From NCBI GenBank assembly GCA_022844015.1, contig JALHMO010000058.1, forward strand, positions 1 through 39,122: a stretch of 39,122 nucleotides of DNA, written 5' to 3'. This stretch comes from Reyranella sp. GTDB taxonomy: Bacteria > Pseudomonadota > Alphaproteobacteria > Reyranellales > Reyranellaceae. The position numbers and the translations under genes are program-made. Below, in pieces: positions 24,495-32,304 of the stretch (the stretch's first letter is position 1; every line of letters begins with the position of its first letter). A model generated the notes under the pieces. That model saw nothing but the letters and a program-made list of their open reading frames with translations, had not been told where the DNA came from and made no database searches.

Positions 24495-24602
24495 GTCAGC
24501 CCTCCATGCGCACGGCGAGGGTACGCCCGGCAGAACGCTCTCTCAATGGCTGGCCAGTGCATGGCAGGCCCCCTAGGATCGCCCACCGAAAGGCGAGGAA
24601 AC

Positions 24603-24706
24603 ATGGAATTCGGCGTACTTTTCACATCGCATTCCAGGCCCGAGGCGATGCGGAGCCTGAGGCTGTTCACTGAGCGCGTGATCCCGGCCTTCCGCCTGCC
24701 ATCCCA
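24603..24706 (+). pseudogene. Remnant of an LLM-class flavin oxidoreductase (only the two ends kept)
   Basis: GAGGAAAC precedes an ATG that opens MEFGVLFTSH, the typical first strand of luciferase-like proteins (compare MRFGLLYEHQ at 1485). It runs directly into EAMRSLRLFTERVIPAFR, which matches the typical last helix (compare DSLELFAAKVMPKLK in the 193-1485 gene). The ~300 residues of barrel between them are missing, yet the frame is open. Immediately afterwards the MITE-like element begins at 24707. The picture is an internal deletion plus loss of the natural stop. The translation signals look intact, so a short peptide could still be made. Confidence 0.7.
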
Positions 24707-24896
24707 GGGCATTCGCATATGGCAAAAAAATCCGTCATCCCGACCGGAGCCGAGCATAGCGAGGCGTAGTGGAGGGACCTTTCTTCTTGCAGCATCAGCT
24801 CTTCTTGCAGCATCAGCAAGAAAGGTCCCTCGACTGCGCCGCCCTTCGGGCGGCTCCGCTCGGGATGACGGTGTTTTTTTCCATATGCGAATGCCC
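24707..24896. mobile_element. MITE-like palindromic element, copy 1
   Basis: Terminal inverted repeats GGGCATTCGCATATGG and CCATATGCGAATGCCC bound a 190-bp near-palindrome. Arms include CCGTCATCCCG near the left and CGGGATGACGG near the right, then GGGACCTTTCTT and AAGAAAGGTCCC. An 18-base unit (CTTCTTGCAGCATCAGCT) is tandemly doubled in the loop. The T-run after the right arm (TTTTTTT, 24873-24880) and the A-run on the left make it look like a two-way terminator. It has no coding capacity. A second copy, with its core inverted, is at 34200-34371. The remaining gap to 24928 shows nothing else. Confidence 0.8.
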
Positions 24897-24928
24897 TGCC
24901 CGCCGGCCGGGCGCATGGCCGCGGCGGC

Positions 24929-25822
24929 ATGACCGCCGCGGAGGCGGCCCCCTCTCGCAACAACACCTCGCTCGGCGCGCTCTACACCGTCCTGGCCATG
25001 CTGGGCTTCGCCATCATGGACGCCATGAGCAAGTGGGTCGTGGCCGACTACGCCATCACCCAGATGATGTGGATTCGCTACGGCGTGTTCTGCGTCTTCG
25101 CCTGGCTGCTGGTGCGCCGCAAGGGATTGCGGGCGACGGCGCGCACGCGGCGGCCGTGGCTGCAGGGCGGCCGCTCCATCCTCATCCTGGTCGAGAGTGC
25201 CGTCTTCGTGCTCGCCCTGGCCTACCTGCCGCTGGCCGACACCCACGCGCTCGCCTCGACCTCGCCGCTGATCGTGATCGTGTTCGGCGTCGTGTTCCTC
25301 GGCGAACGCGCCGGGCCGGCGCGCTGGCTCGCCGTGGCCGTGGGCTTCCTCGGCACGCTGCTGATCGTGCGGCCCGGCCTGCGCGAGTTCGACTGGCCGA
25401 TGCTGCTGCCGGTGATCGGCGCCGTGATGTGGGCCGCCTACCAGGTGCTGGTGCGTCTCTGCACCCGCACGGACTCGGCCGACACGACCTTCGTCTGGAC
25501 GGCCTTCGCCGGGCTTGCCGCCACGACTCTCGTCGGCCCGTGGCAGTGGCAGTGGCCGGACACGATCGGTTGGACGCTGCTGATCGCCATCGCGCTCCTG
25601 AATGCCCTGGCGAGCTACAGCCTGATCCGGGCGTTTGCCGTCGCCGAGGCCGGCGCGGTGCAGCCCTACAGCTACACCGCGCTCGTCTGGGTGACGATCC
25701 TGGGCCTCGTCGTGTTCGGCGACTTTCCCGACCAGTGGACGATCCTCGGCACGGGCATCATCGTCGCCAGCTCGCTCTATGCGTGGCAGCACGATCGACG
25801 GAGCGACGCGTTCCGGGCTTGA
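24929..25822 (+). CDS. EamA/DMT family transporter
   Basis: This 297-residue inner-membrane protein has ten hydrophobic helices in two EamA repeats, a normal length. The first repeat includes LAMLGFAIMDAMSKWVV (residues 23-39) and LPLADTHALASTSPLIVIVF; the second includes AVMWAAYQVLVRL and AVAEAGAVQPYSYTALVW. These are the usual drug/metabolite exporter signatures; the solute exported is unknown. It is convergent with the ATPase gene at 25945. The start is the ATG just after the MITE-like element and lacks a strong Shine-Dalgarno signal. Confidence 0.92.
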   Translation: MTAAEAAPSRNNTSLGALYTVLAMLGFAIMDAMSKWVVADYAITQMMWIRYGVFCVFAWLLVRRKGLRATARTRRPWLQGGRSILILVESAVFVLALAYLPLADTHALASTSPLIVIVFGVVFLGERAGPARWLAVAVGFLGTLLIVRPGLREFDWPMLLPVIGAVMWAAYQVLVRLCTRTDSADTTFVWTAFAGLAATTLVGPWQWQWPDTIGWTLLIAIALLNALASYSLIRAFAVAEAGAVQPYSYTALVWVTILGLVVFGDFPDQWTILGTGIIVASSLYAWQHDRRSDAFRA

Positions 25823-25944
25823 GGCCGGCGCATTGGAGAGTCGCTCGGCACGCCCGCGCGGACCAACTGGAAAGATCGAGTTCCCCGCCCCGATAGGGGC
25901 CGATCTTGCGTCCGTTGCGTCCGTTGCGTCAGTACCCTTTCGAA

Positions 25945-27609
25945 TCAACGACTTGCGACTGACGCAAGAGAGCCTGTCGAACGCGTCGTTGCGACAGCCC
26001 GACGTACAGCGTCAGCCTCGCTCCCCGGAATCACGAATATCCAGATCGCCCGCTTGCCATGGGCGCCGACGCGGCCAAAATCGACCCCGATGCCGCACCG
26101 GCGGAGAAACGCCGCTCCTCGACGCAGCCGGCTGGCGAGGACGCGCGCGTTGCCTGGCCAGTTCCCGTTCCGGACGGCGGCTTCGCCGACAACCTGCGCC
26201 ACCTCGCCGAGGAGCTGGGTCGCCGACCCGACCCATCGCTCTCGCCGGCACACGAACTCGCGCACACCGAGCACGAACGTGTCGGATTCGATTGCGTCGC
26301 GCGCCGCACCCTCCTGGTTGGTCGCGTACAGCGCCTTGAACGCGCCAGGAAAGAGCAGCGCCGGCTCGCAGGCTTCGACCCATCGCGCAAGGTCGGCCAT
26401 GCGCGGCGCCCTGGTCACCGTGGTCTGCGGCAGCCGGCCCAGGCCCACGGCCACGGCATCGAGCAAGGCACCGAGCAGGCGCGGCCGCTCCGCCTCGAAG
26501 CCGTCCCACAGCTCGGCCTCGGTTCGACGCTTGTGCGGCACGATGCCGTTCAGGGTCACGAACAGGGCGCGGTCGGCGAGGTCGGGGCGCGTCACGATGT
26601 CGGCGATGCCGTTCAGCATCACCGGCCGCGCCACTCCCGCGAATGCTGCCGCCGGGTCTCCGTCGCGACGCCCGGCGAACCCGCCGCCGCTCACCATCCG
26701 GCACAGCGCGTCGGAGAACCAGCCCGGCACCGACGACAGGTTGTCGAACGCGAGAGCGTAGGCATCGCGCGCGGCGGCGATCAGCGCCGGCTCACTGGCG
26801 GGCAGCGCGCGCAGCCGTGCAGCGCTCGGGTCGATCAGCGCCTGCATCATCGCCATGAAGGTCGACTTGCCGGCGCCCACCTCGCCGCCCAGCACCAGCA
26901 CCGGGAAAGGCCCGCGGTCGCCGAGCGCGGCAAGCAGCCAGGCGACGGCCATTGCCAGGTCGTCCTCGGCCGCGAGATTGAGGAACGAGCCCAGGGTGGC
27001 GATGCTGCCGCCGCGCTCCGGAACCGGCAGCGCTCGCGCGCTCGCCGGCCGGCGAAAGCGCAGAGGCGGCCGCTCGACGACGCGCCAGCCATCCGCATCG
27101 ACCTCGACGGCCCGCCACGCCGTGTCGCCTAGATCGAGGTAGATCCTGCCGTCCATCCCGCCGATCCGGACCGCGACCCGGTGGACCGGGGCGTTGGACA
27201 GGGCCCTCGTCTCGAGCAGGTCGAGCGTATCGTGCAGGGCGTTCGACGAGGGCAGGCCCGCCCCCGCGGCGAGGGCCTGCTGCGTCAGCCAGCGCCGGAA
27301 TTCACGGTCCCGCACCGCCCGGGTCTCGCGATGACCGTCGATCTCGAGATCGGCGTAGGCGAGACCGTCGGGCGTCCGGAACACCGGGAGGGTATCGGCC
27401 AGTGCCAAAAGCCGATCCGCCCGTCGCAGGGCAGAGGCGCCGGCGGCGCCGGATCGGCCCTCGCCCGCCGCCCTGACGCCGCAGTCATGCCGGCTTCCGA
27501 GCGCCTCCTGGATCGGGTCGTGCGGCTCGTCGACGCGGTCGCTCGACCGCTCGTCCGGTGCCACCTCGTCGGCCGCTTCGGCATCGGCCACAGCAACGGG
27601 CTCGCGCAT
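25945..27609 (-). CDS. P-loop ATPase resembling phage/plasmid-type primase-helicase proteins
   Basis: The 554-residue protein has an acidic disordered start (1-60). A module follows with PVFRTPDGLAYADLEIDGHR and REFRRWLTQQA (about 76-110), seen in proteins annotated as phage-like helicases. The ATPase carries Walker A GGEVGAGKST (241-250), a Walker-B-like strand ALAFDN (285-290) and a sensor/arginine-finger stretch RPDLADRALFVTL. The C-terminal ~100 residues are probably helical and end RSTGSLASVASR. AAGGAGG precedes ATG 27609. No integrase, capsid or replication-origin gene accompanies it, so it may be an islet remnant or a domesticated gene. The DNA-helicase role is inferred from resemblance only. 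Confidence 0.65.
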   Translation of the reverse strand: MREPVAVADAEAADEVAPDERSSDRVDEPHDPIQEALGSRHDCGVRAAGEGRSGAAGASALRRADRLLALADTLPVFRTPDGLAYADLEIDGHRETRAVRDREFRRWLTQQALAAGAGLPSSNALHDTLDLLETRALSNAPVHRVAVRIGGMDGRIYLDLGDTAWRAVEVDADGWRVVERPPLRFRRPASARALPVPERGGSIATLGSFLNLAAEDDLAMAVAWLLAALGDRGPFPVLVLGGEVGAGKSTFMAMMQALIDPSAARLRALPASEPALIAAARDAYALAFDNLSSVPGWFSDALCRMVSGGGFAGRRDGDPAAAFAGVARPVMLNGIADIVTRPDLADRALFVTLNGIVPHKRRTEAELWDGFEAERPRLLGALLDAVAVGLGRLPQTTVTRAPRMADLARWVEACEPALLFPGAFKALYATNQEGAARDAIESDTFVLGVREFVCRRERWVGSATQLLGEVAQVVGEAAVRNGNWPGNARVLASRLRRGAAFLRRCGIGVDFGRVGAHGKRAIWIFVIPGSEADAVRRAVATTRSTGSLASVASR

Positions 27610-27994
27610 GATCCATCCTCCTTGATGCCGCGCAATCGCCGGTGACGAGCCGTCGCCAGCTCCTGCCACGCTAGGCGAGATTTGCGCGACGTCAATACCG
27701 GTGCGGCGGAGTTGCCGCAGGAACCACCCCAATCCGGTCGGGTGCGGCTACATTGGCCGCCCGCAGAACCGTCTTGCGACCCATCTGCAACTACGTCCTC
27801 GACCTTGGACGTGCGCCGAGCAGCGGAGGCGGTCTATCGAACTATATGGAACAAGGGGCCTGTCCCAAGGCGTCCGGGGCGGCAATCGCTGCCAGCGCGT
27901 GGCCGTCAGCGTAGGCGTTCGTCCGAGCTGCCTTCGCTTTTGCCGCCCAATACCCCTATCGAGGGTGCTGATGGCGGAATATCGCGACTTTAAA
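27610..27994. other. Divergent intergenic region with no recognised gene
   Basis: This 385-base stretch separates the P-loop ATPase gene from the AbiEi-HipA fusion gene, which diverge. It is somewhat less GC-rich near its right end. Two short open frames across 27682-28012 have no family motifs and unconvincing start signals. I see no antitoxin (hipB-like) gene in it on either strand. Confidence 0.5.
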
Positions 27995-28044
27995 ATGCGA
28001 GATAATTCTTGACTATCGAACCACCCTGATGGATTATCGCGCAT
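27995..28044 (+). promoter_or_regulatory. Candidate promoter and operator of the AbiEi-HipA fusion gene
   Basis: ATGCGAGATAAT (27995-28006) and ATTATCGCGCAT (28033-28044) form a 12-base inverted repeat with one mismatch. Between and over them lie TTGACT (28009-28014) and GATTAT (28032-28037), separated by 17 bases. That geometry is typical of an autoregulated toxin-antitoxin promoter. If this promoter is used, transcription starts near 28044, and the ATG at 28068 becomes the first usable start. The alternative -10 GATAAT (28001-28006) would serve the ATG at 28029. Neither has been tested. Confidence 0.5.
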
Positions 28045-29903
28045 CTGAAACACTCGGAAATCTCATGGGCCTCCACCTCGTTGGAGAGTCGCTGGACGCC
28101 AAGCGAGCGCATCTGCGTGCGCAGGCCGGCGAGCTCGTGCACCTCGTGCGCGGCGTCTATGTCGATAGCGATCTGGATGTCGAGACTACGCTCCTGGGTC
28201 ATGCTGTCCGTATCGCGCGCTACCTCTACCCGAAGGCCTACCTGTCTTCGGCAAGCGCGGTCCTGCTCGGGCCGACGCCCGACGGAAGGTTGTTCATCAG
28301 CGGGCGTCGAAACCAGCGCACCCGCCTGCGCACGCTCGAGATCATCCAGAACGAGGCGCCCGCCCATCCATCGACGTCGAGCGCCATCGTCGGAGACGAC
28401 CTGGGCGAACTGCGGGTCGGGGTCTCGTCACCGCGGCAACGCTTCCTCGAAGCCTTTCGGGTCCGGAGCGAACACGCAGCCGCAATCACCGAACCGATGC
28501 GGGCGCAGATGGCGAAGCGTCTGATCGAAGAGCACAAATCGCCCCAGGCGGCCGCGGATGCTGTATGGGCGCTGGCGCGAGAGAATGGCTGGTACAAGGA
28601 GGGAGAGCGGGCCGAACGCCATCTCCTTGCCCAGTCCAGAAGCCACAAAATTCCCCTCAACAAGGCCGCCTTGGATTTTCTCGTCGCCTGGCACGGCACG
28701 CAACTCGGACGCCTGACCCATGATGGGTTCGAATGGCGATGGAGGCCCGTCCAGCGAGGTCTCCCTCCAGTCATTCGCCAGACTGTGCCGGGCAAACTGC
28801 CGGCCTTCATCGAGTCGCTGCTGCCCGAAGGTTGGCTGGCCGAAGTCCTGAATCAGCGCGACGAGCGCGACGCGTTGCGCAACGGCAAACGCTACATGTC
28901 CAACATCGCCATCGTCAGAAGCCGATCGGAACTATCGGCACTCCCGGCCGACGTGCTGCAGGCGGAGCTCGGCTCGTTTTCGGAGGACGGCCGATTCACC
29001 GGCCGTTATGCCGGCCCGGGGCGAGGAGAGCTGGAACAGACTTTCGAGCAGAATCTCGCACGATTGTTCGAGCGCAAAGAGACACCCCGCCTGTCAGGCG
29101 TCCAGATCAAGGCACCCATGTGCCTGACAGTCGATGGGCTGCTCGTGCCAGCGGTGGAGCAACCGTTCACCCACATCCTGAAACCTGCCGGCACGGCAGG
29201 ATTCGAGACCCTGCCTGTTGTCGAGTGGCTCTGCCTGGAGCTCAGCCGCGCGGCCGGTTTCGAGGTCCCTTCCACTGCCCTGATCGAAATGCCCGGCGAT
29301 GTGCCGCCCGCACTTGTCGTCGAACGCTTCGATATTCGCCGCAGCCCGGACGACCCTCGCATGCTGGCCATGGAGGACTTCTGCTCCGTCCTCGATTTGC
29401 CTGCATCTGCCAAGTACGACGGCACGATCGAGCGCATGGCTCGGGGCTTGCGCCCGCTTTCGACGAATCCGGAGGCAGATCTGGAGGTCCTGTTCAAGCG
29501 CGCACTGTTCGCCTGGCTTATTGCCGACGGTGACATGCATCTGAAGAACCTGGCGCTTCTGAAGACCGCCGAACCGGGCGCTCGTCAGTTCTCGACGGTA
29601 CGGTTTGCACCGCTCTATGACGCGGTGACGACGCGAGTGTTTCCCAGTCTCGCTGGCGACCGCATGGCGCTGAAGCTCAATGGCAAGGACGATCGCCTGA
29701 CCCGAAAGGACTTCATCGCACTCGCCCGCACGATCGATCTCCCAGTCACCCGAGCCGAGGCGTTGATATCGGAGACGACCATGCGCCTCGGCGAAGCGGC
29801 TCCCAACCTCGCATTGCCGAGTTTCTCTCGGCAGAAGGCAGCCAGGGCGGCAGAGGGCTCCATTCGCGGTATTCTCATGGGGCGTATCGAGCCACTGAGG
29901 TGA
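28029..29903 (+). CDS. AbiEi-like antitoxin/regulator domain fused to HipA-type Ser/Thr kinase
   Basis: The 624-residue protein has three parts. Residues 1-200 resemble AbiEi-type antitoxin regulators (AGELVHLVRGVYVDS at 33-47, then RIARYLYPKAYLSSASAVLL at 61-80). Residues 205-350 match the HipA N-terminal subdomain (WHGTQLGRLT, LPAFIESLLPEGW). Residues 351-620 match the kinase: Gly-rich loop RLSGVQIK (354-361), HILKP with Lys385, AMEDFCSVLDL, GDMHLKN with Asp502 and Asn507, and LYDAVTT with Asp531. These match HipA Asp309, Asn314 and Asp332. The loop Ser pattern differs from HipA: only Ser356 remains and the position of Ser150 is Arg. No hipB is adjacent. ATG 28068 is an alternative start. 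Confidence 0.85.
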   Translation: MDYRASETLGNLMGLHLVGESLDAKRAHLRAQAGELVHLVRGVYVDSDLDVETTLLGHAVRIARYLYPKAYLSSASAVLLGPTPDGRLFISGRRNQRTRLRTLEIIQNEAPAHPSTSSAIVGDDLGELRVGVSSPRQRFLEAFRVRSEHAAAITEPMRAQMAKRLIEEHKSPQAAADAVWALARENGWYKEGERAERHLLAQSRSHKIPLNKAALDFLVAWHGTQLGRLTHDGFEWRWRPVQRGLPPVIRQTVPGKLPAFIESLLPEGWLAEVLNQRDERDALRNGKRYMSNIAIVRSRSELSALPADVLQAELGSFSEDGRFTGRYAGPGRGELEQTFEQNLARLFERKETPRLSGVQIKAPMCLTVDGLLVPAVEQPFTHILKPAGTAGFETLPVVEWLCLELSRAAGFEVPSTALIEMPGDVPPALVVERFDIRRSPDDPRMLAMEDFCSVLDLPASAKYDGTIERMARGLRPLSTNPEADLEVLFKRALFAWLIADGDMHLKNLALLKTAEPGARQFSTVRFAPLYDAVTTRVFPSLAGDRMALKLNGKDDRLTRKDFIALARTIDLPVTRAEALISETTMRLGEAAPNLALPSFSRQKAARAAEGSIRGILMGRIEPLR

Positions 29904-29935
29904 CTTGCTCCGGCGCGTCGGGTTGCACAAGCCGC

Positions 29936-30724
29936 TCAGCGCGGCCAGGCCCGCAGCGCCGTCAGCCCGCCGTCGATCGGCAGCATGAGGCCGGTCACCC
30001 AGCGCGATTCGTCCGAGGCGAGGTAGACGGCGCCATGGGCGATGTCCCAGGCAGTACCCTCGACCTGCATCGGCACCATCTTCCTGCGCCTCTCGCGCGC
30101 CTCGGTGCCTAGGTGCGCGACCATCGGCGTGTGCACCGAGCCGACGACGATGCAGTTGGCGCGGATGTTCTGCGTCGCATAGTCGGCCGCCACCGACATC
30201 GTGAAGCCGTGCAGGCCCGCCTTCGCCGTCGAGTAGGCGACCGCGCCGGCGCTGCCTATCAGGCCGAGCGCGCCCGCGATCGACGACACCATGATGATCG
30301 AGCCGCCGCCGCCCTGCTTCATCCTCGGCAGGCAATACTTGGTGCACAGCATCGTCGTGGTGAGATTGGCCTCGATCACCTTGTGCCAGTCCTCGAGGCT
30401 CACCGTCTCGGGCGTCCCCGGCGCGCCGATGCCGACGTTGTTGTGCAGGATGTCGAGACGGCCGTACTGCTTCACCGCGAAATCGGCCATCGCCTCGGCG
30501 GCGTCGGGCCTGGCGACGTCGGCGGCGAACACCGCGGCCTCGCCACCCTCGTCCCTGATCTGACTGGCGAGCTTCTCAGCCCGTTCGGCGCTGCGATTGA
30601 CCAGGACGACCTTGGCGCCTTCACGCGCGAAGAGAATGGCCGTGGCCATGCCGTTGCCGACGCCCTCGCCGCGCGGCGCGGCGCCCGTCACCACTGCCAC
30701 CTTGCCCTTCAAGCGGTCCACCAT
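29936..30724 (-). CDS. SDR family NAD(P)-dependent oxidoreductase
   Basis: This 262-residue SDR has an expanded glycine motif TGAAPRGEGVGNG (13-25), HNNVGIG in place of the usual NNAG (94-100), Ser148, and catalytic Tyr164 and Lys168 (YSTAK). It ends IDGGLTALRAW. The glycine-loop insertion and NNVG variant group it with a subfamily often annotated as glucose 1-dehydrogenase or ketoacyl reductase; the true substrate is unknown. It is convergent with the AbiEi-HipA gene across 32 bases and divergent from the GFA gene across 59 bases. Confidence 0.9.
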   Translation of the reverse strand: MVDRLKGKVAVVTGAAPRGEGVGNGMATAILFAREGAKVVLVNRSAERAEKLASQIRDEGGEAAVFAADVARPDAAEAMADFAVKQYGRLDILHNNVGIGAPGTPETVSLEDWHKVIEANLTTTMLCTKYCLPRMKQGGGGSIIMVSSIAGALGLIGSAGAVAYSTAKAGLHGFTMSVAADYATQNIRANCIVVGSVHTPMVAHLGTEARERRRKMVPMQVEGTAWDIAHGAVYLASDESRWVTGLMLPIDGGLTALRAWPR

Positions 30725-30783
30725 GGTCTCTCTCCCGATCGAATGCTATCTCCGCGGACCACCTTAGCGGGGAGCCTCGCACC

Positions 30784-31272
30784 ATGACCAGCAACTCCAC
30801 GACCTACGAGGGAGGCTGCACCTGCCGGCAGGTGCGCTATCGCATGACGGCAAAGCCGCTGTTCGTGCATTGCTGCCACTGCCGCTGGTGCCAGCGCGAG
30901 ACCGGCACCGCGTTCGCGCTCAACGCCATGATCGAGGCCGATCGCGTCGAGCTGCTGGCCGGCGAGCCGGAGCCCGTGATGACGCCGTCGGCAAGCGGCC
31001 GCGGCCAGAAGATCTGGCGCTGCCCGGCCTGCCGCATCGCGGTGTGGAGCAACTATGGCGGTGCCGGAGACGCCGTGCGCTTCGTCCGCGTCGGCTCGCT
31101 CGACGAGCCCGACCGTCTGTCGCCCGACATTCACATCTTCACCTCGTCCAAGCAGCCCTGGGTCGTGCTGCCCGAAGGCGCGCCGGCCGTCGCCGAGTAC
31201 TACGACACAAAGAAAACCTGGCCGGCCGAGAGCCTGGCGCGCCGCGAGGCGCTGCGCGCAAAGCGGGCCTAG
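30784..31272 (+). CDS. GFA family protein (zinc-binding, formaldehyde-activating-enzyme-like)
   Basis: This 162-residue protein of the GFA/DUF636 family has the Cys pairs GGCTCRQVRY (Cys12, Cys14), HCCHCRWCQRETG (Cys30, 31, 33, 36) and WRCPACRIAVWS (Cys80, Cys83), which build the beta-tent zinc fold. The founding member was linked to glutathione-dependent formaldehyde activation, but most members have no proven activity. The end overlaps the convergent CigR-like gene by four bases. Confidence 0.9.
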   Translation: MTSNSTTYEGGCTCRQVRYRMTAKPLFVHCCHCRWCQRETGTAFALNAMIEADRVELLAGEPEPVMTPSASGRGQKIWRCPACRIAVWSNYGGAGDAVRFVRVGSLDEPDRLSPDIHIFTSSKQPWVVLPEGAPAVAEYYDTKKTWPAESLARREALRAKRA

Positions 31273-31799
31273 AAGCTGCTGAGGTCGGCGATGGCGGCGG
31301 CGATCATCCGCGTGCCCATAGCCATCAGCAGGATATCGTTGGCCACGCGCACGTACTGATAGCCCGCCGGAAGCGGCGAAAGCTGGCCCAGCAGGGCCGG
31401 CGGCAAGGGATAGTAGACGATGCCGCCTGGCAGCGGCTGACCGATCGCCCACATCTTCTTCGCCTGACCGGGCGGCAGGCAGCCATTGCCCTTCTTGGCC
31501 AGGCCGGGCGGACAGTTCCCGGCAGCGTACTCGGTACGATAGTACGAGTAGACCGCGTTGCGATCCCGGTCGATGACAACGACACTGCCTTGTTGCGGTC
31601 CGCCAGGAGACGCGCCCGGTCCGCCTCGACCTTGGCCGGGTGGCCCCTTGTCGGCCTGTCCGGGCGGCCCCCCGCGATCGGTCGGCCCGCCTCCCCGACC
31701 ATGGCCGGGCCTGTCGTCCTTGTCTTTTTGCGCAAGGGCTGACGCCGCGAAAAGGGACAGGACGAGAAGTGATGCGAGAGCGACAGACTTCTTGATCAT
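31269..31799 (-). CDS. CigR/RcnB-like periplasmic protein 1
   Basis: The 176-residue product has an export signal ending ASALAQ near residue 24, then a Gly/Pro/Arg-rich linker (DDRPGHGRGGGPTDRGGPPG, about 27-70). A C-terminal domain follows with LPPGQAKKMWAIGQPLPGG and YYPLPPALLGQLSPLPAGYQ then YVRVANDILLMAMGTRMI. These last motifs are typical of the CigR anti-virulence-regulator/RcnB-related group. Here a signal peptide is present and no signalling partner is visible. GGAGG precedes the ATG. It follows a second, shorter CigR-like gene by 59 bases on the same strand. Confidence 0.82.
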   Translation of the reverse strand: MIKKSVALASLLVLSLFAASALAQKDKDDRPGHGRGGGPTDRGGPPGQADKGPPGQGRGGPGASPGGPQQGSVVVIDRDRNAVYSYYRTEYAAGNCPPGLAKKGNGCLPPGQAKKMWAIGQPLPGGIVYYPLPPALLGQLSPLPAGYQYVRVANDILLMAMGTRMIAAAIADLSSF

Positions 31800-31858
31800 G
31801 GGGATCGGCCTCCGTATCGCATTGGGCGTCCCGATTGTGACGTCTCGAGGATGAACGG

Positions 31859-32302
31859 CTAAAGCTTGCTGAGGTCGGCGACCAGCGCGGCAACGATTCG
31901 CGTGCCGACGCCGACCACCAGCAGGTCGTTCTCGACGCGCACGTAATGATAGCCCGCCGGCGACGGCGAGAGCCTGGCGATCAGTGCGGCCGGCGGTGCC
32001 TCGCCCTTGATGTTGTCGGCGAGCGGCTGGTCGAGCCGCCATTGCGACCTGCCGGGGCTGGGCGCCAGGCAGGCGTTGCTCATCCTGACGAGCGGCAACG
32101 GGCAGCGACCTGCTGCCATCTCGGCACGGTAGTAGGCATAGACGGCTTCGCGGTCGCGCTGCGGCACCGTCATGTTGAGCGTCGGCAAAGGCGATTGCGG
32201 TGCGGCCGGACGATTGGCGGGCGCCTGCGCCAGCGCCGGCAGGGCAGCCATCCAGCCCGCCAGGGCCACGGCCACCGCGGCCGCCATCGAAAGCGCGCGC
32301 AT
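31859..32302 (-). CDS. CigR/RcnB-like periplasmic protein 2
   Basis: The 147-residue product has an export signal ending LPALAQ and a short Pro-rich linker. The same C-terminal domain as its downstream neighbour follows: REAVYAYYRAEMAAGRCPLP, WRLDQPLADN, LSPSPAGYHYVRVENDLLVV, then VGTRIVAALVADLSKL. The two are tandem paralogues with clear sequence similarity (NAVYSYYRTEYAAGNCPPGL in the other). This copy lacks the long Gly/Pro/Arg linker and has VEND instead of VAND. It starts two bases after the hydrolase stop, so it is likely translated from the same mRNA. Confidence 0.8.
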   Translation of the reverse strand: MRALSMAAAVAVALAGWMAALPALAQAPANRPAAPQSPLPTLNMTVPQRDREAVYAYYRAEMAAGRCPLPLVRMSNACLAPSPGRSQWRLDQPLADNIKGEAPPAALIARLSPSPAGYHYVRVENDLLVVGVGTRIVAALVADLSKL

Positions 32303-32304
32303 GA

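Noticed and set aside
26059..27132. A 357-codon plus-strand open frame opposite the P-loop ATPase
   Set aside because: The opposite strand has a Walker A motif, a strong ribosome site and plausible composition; this frame has none.
27682..28012. A hipB-like antitoxin gene upstream of the HipA-type gene
   Set aside because: The short frames there have no helix-turn-helix motif, poor starts and no ribosome site.
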